Assembly (NCBI RefSeq): GCF_029784155.1
Contig: NC_073691.1
Coordinates: 137,900,409-137,964,408 of the forward strand
Direction of reading: 5' to 3'
DNA from: Uranotaenia lowii
Taxonomy: Eukaryota > Arthropoda > Insecta > Diptera > Culicidae
DNA: 64,000 bases
Part shown: positions 55,033-64,000 of the stretch, in pieces
How the letters are laid out: every line of letters begins with the position of its first letter
Position numbering within the stretch: position 1 is the stretch's first letter
Notes under the pieces: model-generated
What the model saw: only the letters and a program-made list of their open reading frames with translations
Told to the model about the DNA's origin: nothing
Database searches by the model: none
Program-made: the position numbers and the translations under genes

Positions 55033-57879
55033 GTAAGCCGACCCTGAGGATAGCGAATCCGCTGAGCTAGCTTTCGTTACAGTGTGTTTTTTTTTAAATG
55101 TGCCTTCTTTCAGTACTTGCTAGGTCCGATAGGTAATGTAGTGACCGGACGTCTTTTTTTCGTAACTCATTTTCACGATGAACAACTTAACCGCGTCTAA
55201 TCTGTTCCAAAATATTTTCTTAACTGATTTCTTCACACCTCCTAAGCTAGAAGCTAGCAAGAGCATTAACGGAAATCCGTAGCTGAACGTTCGAAGTTCA
55301 CGCTCATATTGATCTAGTTATTATCGCTTAATTTTAGAATCATTATCTTATAATCATTTTCGAACATGGTAAATCCAGATATAATTCTGTTATTCACCTA
55401 CCCAATCCTGATTCCTACAGGTAAGTCAACTATTTATTTGAAATAGACCTTGAAAAAAAAATCCCACCATACAATTCTCATGTCAGATTACTTACAACAA
55501 AATGGCCGACGAAATTCGCAAGCCGTGCATGATTTTTCTTATTCAAGAAAAATCTTGAAAAACGGTTTGTAAGATTTCGCCCACGCACGATGGACCGTGA
55601 CCATGAAACTTTGTGATGTTTTTCTAAATTTATCCCTCTAGACTTTTCGCATCTAAGTGTACATCAATCTTTCGTAACGCTGAACCTAGCCTTTCTTGGT
55701 ACCTTAACGTGGTAATTTTCTTTTAGAGATAAATTATCATTGATTGTATACTTTGAAACCTGCTTAACGGAATCCGAAAGAGCTTAAAAAAGAACGTTTT
55801 TTTTCTCGTTTTAATCGAAATTGTTTCGAAAATGTTAAGTGACGAACATCACTCGACTTATAAAATTGTGTTTTTTTTATTTCCAAATTAACATAAAAAT
55901 TTCAACAAAGGATTCTGCGAACGAGCTTAACAGTTTCTCAAGTAAAAAAATCTATTTTCACTGCCATCTTATTTTGAAATATTGACTTACAAAGTTAAGC
56001 AGCTTAGCAACAAAAGTTGACCAGTTACTTAAAACAAGAGCATACTTACTTTATTGGCCTACAAATGAATAATGATTTTGGACTTCAATCGCTTATTGCT
56101 GGAAAAGAATTAACACCATTTAAAGAAAAAAAACTACAACATCCTCTTTATTTCCCCGCTAAACGAAAGTTTTGGTGCTTTTTGATTTTTTTGGCCATTG
56201 GTTTTAATTACTAGGCCTTTTAATCACACAGGGTTTCTGTCAGTTCTGTGCTAAGATGATTGTCAAATCATCCCACTATATTTCCGTTTCAGATTTCAAA
56301 AATGTTTCTTTTAAATCAACAACAAAATGTGTCAAGATAATAAATCTTGAAGCAGTGCGTTTTCAATGCCATAAAATAGAAATCATGTACCCGAAACCTG
56401 CGCTTGAACTTGATCTTGATAATGGTCCTAAATTATGGGCAATCTGTTGCTCATATTTCCTGTTCACAATAAACGGAGCATTTTGTAACGAACTTTTTGC
56501 AACCTTCCAATGAACAACTCATGAACGTGAGTGTCTCCTTCCAGCTCATGCGCATTGCGGAAACAAATATTCATCGGAGTTTATTTCTCTTTCTCTCTAA
56601 AGCTGCTTACAAAGCTCGATTTTACCAATTTCACCCGAACGAAGTTCGAAACGATGCGAAAAGTTCTTGTACCCCTCAGTGTCCATCAAGCTCTTGCAGT
56701 TAGATGACCCGCACAGATCCTGGGAAGAGCTCCAATTTTCTTTAGCTTCCTGAAACATCGATGACATCGTTACAAATTTGGATTTAACCTCAGAAGCCGT
56801 CTAACGATATTCAGAATCTTTCTGACTGCATAGCTTTTTGTGACCAGCAGTTAGTTTATATCGTATCAGCTCTCACAAAAACAATTTTGTAACCCGTTCA
56901 AAATTCTAGGATACTTTATGGCTGTAGGCACGACGAAGTTGCTCGCGTATGCACGGCATCCAAACTGCACGTGGTACAAACGGGGACGATTTTCATCACC
57001 CGCCCACCTTCATTCATACATACAATTCTCACACCTCCTCACGCGATTGCCCTCTATCAATCAGCCAGCTCAGCACGTCGATGGATTGTCTTTTCCTGGC
57101 CCAACAAGGCACTCGGTGGGGTCAAATTGTTTTCACCTATTTTTAGAACCAGCGCAGGTCGACAGAAACTCCTTGTTGTCGCTTCTTCGCCACAAACCTG
57201 TAGCTGCCTGTCGAAATGCGGGGTGTCATCATTTGGTTGAAAGCGCGCGCTTTTTTACAACCCCACGTATGATGATGACAATGATAGTGGATAGAAGAAT
57301 TAAGGGGTAGGTGGTTAAAGGTAACCTCCTGCTGTTGCTGTTGTAGACACAATAACAGCCTTTGCTCTAGAACGAAAAAAAAACATACACACAACATGGT
57401 CGGGCTGCTGGCGTGGACCAAACAGGGCGGATCGCCACACCCGCAAACCAACCGGAAGTAATGGGTTTCCTTCTATGTTCTTTTCCGCAGGTCCTCGCAA
57501 TGTGGGGGATTGTGTTTCTATTTCTCCCATTCTGCCTTTTTTTCCCATTCAGAACGAGGTTTCACAATACACATACTCACGGTTTCGTGGATAGATGAAT
57601 CTAGGTACGATGGATGGTTGCCCTTTTGCTTCACAAATTTGAGGGATTCTTTGAAAGAATAGTCTACGCAGCGATGTGTGATTTTAAGAATCATCCATTG
57701 ATAGTCCCAGAGTATTCAATATAGAACATTTCTAAAATAATAGTTCAAAAATTGGAAAAATTTTAAGGTTGGGCAATTGAAATTCCTTTCGCTCAACATA
57801 TGTTTTGGTCAGGTTAGTTAGAACAGTTCAGCCGATTTTTTTTTTAAATATTCTGCATATAGGTATTAGAGAAACATGA
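55033..57879. other. Intergenic DNA, partly unique and GC-rich
   Basis: 55030-56900 is A+T-rich with short unrecognised frames. 56920-57560 has higher GC content and a non-repeat look. Overlapping frames on both strands (up to 130 codons) show no motif, so I do not call a gene; it may be a promoter-proximal or UTR segment of a gene outside the window. Confidence 0.4.
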
Positions 57880-58080
57880 GATATCAAAGAAAGAAAGAGC
57901 ATAAGCCGTAAATATCATAAACTTCTCGACAAAGATACAACGGCTCACCAGCAGGACTTGAACCCGCAATTTGCGCTTCAGTACAACGGCGCGTTAGCCA
58001 TTTACTCCACGCTGAATGTGACGAAATAGGCTTCAGTATGCGTACATGTCGAGCTCCGTCGGTCGACCGTGGATCTTCTA
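57880..58080 (-). mobile_element. tRNA-derived SINE, minus strand
   Basis: On the minus strand GAGTAAATGGCTAACGCGCC (box A-like) and GCGGGTTCAAGTCCTGCTGG (box B) match the SINE head at 3345-3425. Here the body is short (ends in GAAAGAAAG-like sequence) and the degenerate tandem tail of the other copy is absent. Confidence 0.65.
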
Positions 58081-58349
58081 TCGATACTCCATGTATATCT
58101 CGCATGTGTTCTTTGCCCACTATTGATCTCTCAGTTGTTTCTCTATCACCACCCATCGAATCGGGATTTTAACTTACGGTCATATGAAGATATTCTGCAT
58201 ACCACATCTACTATTGCGATTTTAACGTTCCGATTTAATTTATGTATACTACGGGAATTGTTGAATTCAGTTAGTGTGTTTGCTTCTGATGTGAAAATTC
58301 CATTAGAAAAAAATTATTATTCATGAAAATGTCAATATGGAGTTGAACT

Positions 58350-58955
58350 TCAATGAAGCCTATCATTCTGCCCAGGACTTCGTCGTCTGTTCATCTTGAA
58401 TTCACGGTTGGATGCAACAACATGCCAAAGCTGAGAGATGGAGTCAAAGAAGAGAGCTGGACTACATGCATACAAGGTACAGAACTGCGTAAACCACGAT
58501 GAGCGGCAACAATCGAAGGCTAAAACACGGGCTCTACGAGAAGATGCTGATGTGTTGTGGACGACGAAACGTATATAAAAGCTGATTTTAAGCAAATTCT
58601 GGGGTTGGAGTTTTTCACCGGCAATAGCAATTTCGATGTGAACGACAAATTTAAGAAGAAGAAAATGACGAAATTCGTCTCTAAATATTTCGTTTGGCAG
58701 GCCATCTGCTGTTGCGGACTGATAAGTGAGCCTTTCGTGACAAAGGGCACAGTAAATGGCGAGATCTAAAAATCTGAGTGCCATGAGAAGCGCCTTTTGC
58801 CATTCTTGCACCAGCATGATGAAGCTCCGTTATTTTAGCCAGACTTGGCATCAAGCCAAATAAAAATGTCCTGGAGTGGTATCAGGCCAATTCTGTCCAT
58901 TTTGTTGCAAAGGACATGAACCCGCCAAACTGTCCGGAGCTGCGCCCGGTGGAGC
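58350..58955 (+). pseudogene. ITmD37E transposase remnant (third copy)
   Basis: The frame at 58557-58769 reads DDETYIKADFKQ (first catalytic Asp), then KFVSKYFVWQAICCCG and VTKGTVNGEI; other frames give RLLPFLHQHDEAPLF and PDLASS (second Asp) and the MNPPNCPELRPVEQ-like Glu motif (across 58920-58955). It is cut at 58955 by the 3' end of the minus-strand RTE element. No terminal repeat found on the left. Confidence 0.75.
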
Positions 58956-59771
58956 AGTAACTTAACCTAAGGGTCCGGCGCCGATTGACCGACGCGTAGG
59001 GCTGAGATAAAAGATCTCCACTGCTGGCGATCCGGAGCCAGCGTCTTTACTTGCCAAAGTTCTCGTCAACTGTGCGGATTTCAGCTACTAGACTACGCCG
59101 CCACGAGCTTCTGGGCCTGCTTCTTCTTCGATGCCCATCTGGATTCCAATCTAGCGCCTCTCTGCAAATCTCGTGTTCATCTCTTCGCAGCGTGTGCCCA
59201 ATCCATCTCCACTTACGTTCCCGAATCTCGATTTCTAGCACCTTTTGATGACACCGGCGATGAAGTTCCACGTTTGAGATCCAATTGCCAAGCTACCAAG
59301 CGTGGATGATGTTCCGCAGGCAGCGATTCACAAAAACTTGCAGTTTTCGCGTCGTCACCGCATATGTGCACCAAGTTTCACACCCGCACAGTAATACGGA
59401 TTTGATGTTTGAGTTGAAGATTCGGATTTTTGTTCGTAGAGAGATCTGGCGTGAGCGCGAGATGTCTGGAGACTCGCAAACACATATCGGGCTTTTCTGA
59501 TCCGGATTTCGATGGCCTTCTTGGTACCACCATCAATCGTAATCTGGCTACCAAGATACTGGAGGCACTCCACTTTCTCAACCCGTTGTCCAGCTACCAC
59601 GAAATTGAAACGATTTTCTGTGTTGATCTCCATCGACTTGGTCTTTCCGACATTGAGTTTTAGACCTTGGAGCTTCCGGTGAGGTCATCGTATTTGCTCT
59701 ACATGTCTTGTTGTCTTTGAGCAAGATTTTGCACGAAAATGCCTCGTACTGTGCTTCGATGAGATGGACTA

Positions 59772-61237
59772 CACAGCAAAAATTATTTGCTGTAAAATTA
59801 CGGCAAATATCCTGTAACAAAAAGGAGCAGGACATTTACCGTAATTTTACAGGTCGAAAAAAAATACGTGTTTTTTATTTTTAAGTGAATGAATTTTTTA
59901 CAGGCTTGTTTAAAATCACAGACCTGTAAATGTTCATTCGTGTAATGGCTAGGTAAGATTCGTTTAATGGGCTTTTTTCGAATTTAGTCAAATATCTAAC
60001 TCATCATAATTCGAAACTGTATTTAGCTTTTATTTAATCTACATTTTTTACCTTTATTAATTCTTATTGATTGCTCTGCCACTGCAAAATTTTGAACAAA
60101 GCTAGAGGATAACAAATTCAAAATAATGACGTTGCTTTAAGAGCATGCGACATATAAACTGAACATTCCTTCGGTCTTGATGGCAAAACATTTCAATGTA
60201 ACGAATCTCGATTCGTTACATTGAAGTTGTTTTCACTGCGAAAAATATCCTAAATGTTTAAGTTTTTATACTTTTTAGCAGCAGCTCTACCTGTATGATT
60301 CCTCTTTAATAACTAAACACAGCACAAGCTGCCTATGCTATTCTGTTATGGCATTTTTCATTTCTGGCTATTACCTCAAACTAATCTTTGTTTCAAATTG
60401 TATTAATATGTTGCTTATTACTATTGTAATCCTCCTAGCGGTATGTCAGGTTATAACCCTTCCGATCGACTACGATTTTGTGTACCGTGTGGCTTCCAGT
60501 CAAGAATCGAACCGTCTCCGGGATGCTTCCTACTGTTTGCAACTGTTTATGACGGAGGAACAAAATTAGTTTTCCGGGGAAAAAAAAATCAAAAACAAAC
60601 CGAAAAAAACTCACCCCATATCGGCGCATTCACTTCTTCGCGCTTAGCAATCTGTTTCGCCTGGACGACGGCCATCTGGACTTGCTGCTGGTGAACCTGG
60701 GACAAGAAAGGCAGCCACGGAACCACTGGGCTACAGTTGTCGGAACTCGATGAACTTCGACGACCGCAATTCGCTGCATCTGCTGATGTTTCACGCACGG
60801 AATGTTTTACCGCTGTTATGGGAATGACAACATTGTTATCACGCGTCCCAAATCCGCGTATTATCATAGCTCCGGCCCAGCACGAAACGAAGAACTAGAA
60901 CGAAACAAAATAAAAACAAAACGTCCGCGCGCGCTTCTTTTGACGTTTCTCTTTCTGATTCTCATCCGTGATGCCAGAAGCACTTGAATTTGCTTATGGG
61001 CGATTGAAAATTATTGGTCACGTGAAATTAAACGACACGTAATTTTTGTTCGACCTGTAAAACTACAGTAAATGTCATGCTCCTTTTTGTTACAGGACAT
61101 TTGCTGTAATTTTAGATGATTTTTTATTCTCTTCGGATGAATCAATTTAAAATTACGTGTCTTTTTTTATTACAGGTTGTTTTGTTTTATAGGCAAACAT
61201 TTTCAATGACACGTAAAAGTCATTATTTTTTTCTGTG
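59772..61237. mobile_element. TA-flanked gene-carrying (Pack-type) DNA transposon
   Basis: Ends CACAGCAAAAATT and, inverted, CACAGAAAAAAAT, with TA at 59770-59771 and 61238-61239. Subterminal arms about 100 bp long are also inverted (phrases ATCCTGTAACAAAAAGGAGC and TTTTACAGGTCGAA). Comparison with the related RT at 32125-32150 gives the empty site, GGACTAGTTTCTC, so insertion duplicated TA only. Between the arms is unique, GC-richer DNA with a small spliced gene. No transposase is present. Confidence 0.8.
60435..60867 (-). CDS. Small two-exon gene inside the transposon, 116 aa
   Basis: Coding exons on the minus strand are 60867..60615 and 60532..60435, separated by an 82-bp intron with donor GTGAGT and acceptor CAAACAG. 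The phase matches (the split codon becomes GTA, Val85) and the frame runs to TAG at 60437-60435. The protein starts MIIRGFGTRDNNVV, has a serine run (RRSSSSSDN), a hydrophobic/aromatic VVPWLPFLSQV, a Gln-rich helix VHQQQVQMAVVQAKQIAKRE and ends VDRKGYNLTYR. I do not recognise the family. GC-rich sequence with GCGCGCGC just upstream of the ATG looks like a host promoter/5' UTR. It is most simply a captured host gene or gene fragment; expression is unproven. Confidence 0.6.
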
Positions 61238-61654
61238 TAGTTTCTCTGGACCCCTCGTCGTCTTAGAGCAGCCCAGATGTTTTCGTGGTTCAGTCGATCA
61301 AATGCTTTTACGAAATCAACGAACACTAGCAGAAGAGAGTTCAGGAATTCGTTGATTTGTTCCAGTATTATTCGTAGCGTTGTGATGTTTTCCACATATG
61401 ATCGTCCGGATCGGAATCCAGCTTGTTGCCGTCGGAGTGTAGCGTCGATTTTCCCCTGGATCTTGTTTAGGATCACTTTGCAGAGTACTTTGAGAGTTGT
61501 ACAGATCAAAGTTAAGCCTTGCCAGTTACCGCACTCGGTCAGGTCTCTTTCCTTCCGGATCTTCACAAGGATACCCTGCATCCAGTCGGCCGGGAATGTT
61601 GCAGTATGCCGGTGGAGCAGTAGTGGGCTGAAGGCTCCATCGATTTCTTCAGCT

Positions 61655-62860
61655 TTCCTCCAATATGCCGCAAGTCTTGATCCGATAACATTGAAATATT
61701 TCGTTGCGGAACCGACCAGATTGGCTATGTCCTCGACCCAGTGTCCCCGCAATGCTTCTCCTATAGATTCCCTAAATCTTGAGGCCAAGATTTTCTTCTC
61801 ACATGCCGCAAGTCTCAACCCGATTACTTTTAAATATTTCGTTCCGGAACCGGCCATATTGGTCATTGCCACGACTCCTTGTCCCCAAATCGATTCTCCT
61901 ATAGGTTCCTTTTATGTTGAGGTTAAGAGCTTTCCTCTCATATGCCGCAAGTATCGATCAGGTAACATTGACATATTTCGTTCCGGACCAAGCTGTAGGA
62001 AATAAGATGAGGATAAATAAATATATGTGAAAAATAGTTAAGAGAATAAACGTTATAGGCATCCCTATTTGATATTGAGTATAAGCAAATTGGTCAACCC
62101 GTCGAACCGTCGTTAAAAGGCGTTAAATGGGGAGAATTCTCTCGGAGAGGTGAAGTTGAGAGAGAGAAGACGAAGGCGTATGAAAGATAATAAAATGGGT
62201 CAATTTTAAGGCGAATTTTACAAACCAAGGTTTGGTTAGAGGCTATCAGCGTACTGAACAAATATTCGGTCGATTTCGACACAAGCCAGATTGGCCATGG
62301 CCACAACCCCTCGTCTTCGAATCAATTCCCCTATAAATTTTGTTCGTTTTGAGGCCAGGAGCTTTCTTCTCATATGCCGCAAGTCTTGATCCGAAAACAT
62401 TGAAATATTTCGTTCCAGGACCGACCAGATTGGCCATGGCCACGACCCAGTGTCCCCGAACCGGTTCTCCTATGGATTCTTTTCATCTTGAGGCTTGAGC
62501 TTTCATCTCATATGCCGCAAGTCTTGATCCGAAAACTTTGAAATATTTCGTTCCGGAACCGACCAGATTGGCCATGGCCACGACCCAGTGTCCCCGAAAT
62601 GCTTATCCTATAGACTGCCTTTATCCTGAGGCCAAAAGCTTTCTTCTCATAGGCCGCAAGTCTCAATCCAAAAACTTTTTATATTTCGCTCCGGAACATA
62701 TCAGATTGGCCATGGCCACGAGCCAGTGTCCCCGAATCGCTTCTCCTATGTATAACCTTTATCTTGAAGCCAAGAGCACATATGCCGCAAGTCTTAATCC
62801 GATAGCATTGACATTTTTCGTTCCGGAACCGGCCATGTCCGCGATCAAGGGTTCCTATAC
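61655..62860 (-). repeat. Tandem array of about 137-bp units next to the RT gene
   Basis: CATATGCCGCAAGTCTTGAT-type phrases recur near 61661, 61803, 61939, 62372, 62510, 62650 and 62782, each followed by ATATTTCGTTCCGGAACCG and CACGACCCAGTGTCCCCG-like phrases. A different 300-bp segment (about 62000-62300) interrupts it. On the minus strand the units keep a readable frame (SGTKYFNVIGSRLAAYEKK-like), and the last unit runs in frame into the RTE RT. Open frames on both strands across the array are by-products of the repeat. Confidence 0.7.
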
Positions 62861-62879
62861 TTTTTCTAACGTGGGTTCT

Positions 62880-63660
62880 CTTACGGTTGGAAAATGAGAA
62901 AATGAAGAAAAACCAAGCGCCCACTTTGTCGCTTGTTTTGAAACAATATCAGGGACAATTTAACACGTTCGTCCCCATGGGACCCATATTCGTGCGACGG
63001 GTGTATTTCCTTGGAAGCCTCGTCACCTCAAAAAAAACGTGTGATGCTCTCTTATTCAAGTTAGCCGCTCAGTTTAGCCACACGTTGCAAATCTTGGAAT
63101 CTCCCTCTTTTCTTTCTCGCTCCGACAAATTCTCTGGGCCCAGCTAGTAAAACTACCAAAATGAGCATGGCGACGAACGTGTTAGTTCACTGTGCACAAC
63201 TATGTTGAAAATCCAACATGGTCAAGAAGGATGATCGCCAAGGCTCTCAATCTCCCAAGATTGACAAATCTCGAGCCAGAATTTTAACTTGCTCGAGAAT
63301 GCTCCAGGTAGGTTTGAATTTGTTTTCGCGGATAAATTTGATGATTTGGCCAGACATCTGTAGCTTTTGATAGAAGACAAAAGTTTTTATCACTGGAGCA
63401 GCCAACAATGGACAAGTTAGCAAAAAAAAAAAATTTTTTTTTGTTTAGATTTTAAGCCGTTTGAACATCATTGTGTTATTCGCGACTTTATATCAACGAT
63501 ATAGTTGGCGGACAGTTATTGAAAAACTTATACGGTACAACTGTGTAGGATTATCACTTTTGGCCTCGAACTCAGGGACATCGAATCACTAGCAAACTGC
63601 TTACTGAGCTTTATCACAAGTCACAAGGAGAAGTGCCTTCAGAAGATTATTTACGGTTCA
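62880..63660. other. Unassigned DNA
   Basis: A short, possibly transposase-like phrase (VHNYVENPTWSRRMIAKALN) can be read at about 63190-63260 on the plus strand, but it is too short and degraded to name. No gene seen. Confidence 0.35.
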
Positions 63661-64000
63661 TTGAGTCAGAGGATGGCCTCAATCCAGCAAGCTGTGCAAA
63701 GCAAATTTGACGACTTCAACGTAAGATCCAAGGCAGTAAGTCTCAAAGTCAAGACCAAGTCGATGGAGGTCAAAACAGAACATCCTTCCAGTTTCATGGT
63801 AGCTGGGCAGAAAGGTTGATAAAGCAAAGTGCTTCCAGTATCTTGGTAGCCAGATTACCCCTGATGATGGTACCAGGAAAGACGTCGAAACCCGGATCTG
63901 AAACGTCCGATATTCGTTTGCGAGTCTTCGAAACATCAGGTAGTCATATTAGATATATCTTTCAACGAAAATACGAATCTTCAACCTAAACGCCAACTCC
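63661..64000 (+). pseudogene. RTE-like RT fragment running off the window
   Basis: The sequence matches 32390-32720: LKVNVGRTKSMEI and CFQYLGSQITP-like phrases are split by frameshifts (KVKTKSMEVKTEHPSSFMVA; then CFQYLGSQITPDDGTRKDVE). Only the region after the LADD box is present; the 3' side continues beyond the window. Confidence 0.7.

Larger units (their letters stand above)
58956..61655 (-). pseudogene. RTE-like reverse transcriptase, minus strand, split by a DNA transposon
   Basis: Coding pieces are 61655-61238 and 59771-58956 on the minus strand. They read TATFPADWMQGILVKIRKER, NKIQGKIDATLRRQQAGFRS, LLLVFVDFVKAFDR (motif A, Glu to Val in the usual FEKAFD), WAALRRRGV, then after the insert VHLIEAQYEAF, KVECLQYLGSQIT and RERKWRWIGHTLRRDEHEIC. 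The LADD box is deleted near 59690. It belongs to the family of 31984-33165. The gap at 59772-61237 is a clean TA insertion. Confidence 0.8.

Noticed and set aside
56918..57451. Overlapping frames up to 130 aa on both strands
   Set aside because: Mutually overlapping in several frames without motifs; GC-rich composition alone explains the lack of stops.
61277..62005. 242-aa plus-strand protein
   Set aside because: Antisense to a reverse transcriptase and tandem array on the minus strand; the minus strand carries the recognisable RT motifs.

Overview
The window looks like gene-poor, A+T-rich intergenic and intronic DNA from an insect, most likely a mosquito (Culicidae). That rests on a CYP9-type cytochrome P450, Tc1/mariner remnants of the ITmD37E kind first known from mosquitoes, Juan-like (Jockey), CR1-like and RTE-like non-LTR retrotransposons, tRNA-derived SINEs and many TA- or TTAA-flanked MITEs. 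Species cannot be told from the sequence. These family names come from memory of the protein and terminal motifs, not from a search.

Only two gene models have intact coding logic. The first is a three-exon P450 on the plus strand (6659..6876, 19464..20566, 20625..20800; 498 aa). Its 12.6-kb first intron is packed with transposons, and the usual I-helix threonine is replaced by lysine. The second is a small two-exon gene on the minus strand (60867..60615, 60532..60435; 116 aa). It sits inside a TA-flanked non-autonomous DNA transposon (59772..61237), which has itself landed in a dead retrotransposon; this looks like a captured host gene.

Layout. 1-6.2 kb: a piggyBac-like MITE, a long foldback element with a second MITE nested in it, a tRNA-headed SINE with a degenerate tandem tail, and a Harbinger-like MITE. 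6.2-21 kb: the P450 and its repeat-filled intron. 22.4-26 kb: a CR1-like LINE with a nearly intact endonuclease region, a broken RT and a 9-bp microsatellite tail. 27.6-29 kb: an ITmD37E element split by a SINE. 31-36 kb: a tandem repeat split by a SINE, an RTE-like pseudogene, and a second ITmD37E element carrying a Transib-like foldback insert. 38-43.5 kb: a Juan-like fragment, then an RTE-like RT gene cut by a 2.75-kb foldback element that itself contains a MITE. 43.7-48 kb: an unclassified repeat and GC-rich tandem repeats. 47.9-55 kb: a nest of three elements, the innermost a young non-coding LTR retrotransposon. 58-64 kb: ITmD37E and RTE debris, the gene-carrying transposon and a roughly 137-bp tandem array.

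The most unusual object is the LTR element at 49342..52610. It has identical 164-bp LTRs, a 5-bp target duplication, a primer-binding site and a polypurine tract, but no recognisable gag or pol. It carries about 20 tandem hairpins (49756..50457) with a conserved loop and three different, compensated stems. A 17-bp stretch of its LTR can also pair with the leader around the primer-binding site. It looks like a recently mobile, RNA-structure-based parasite of an autonomous LTR element.
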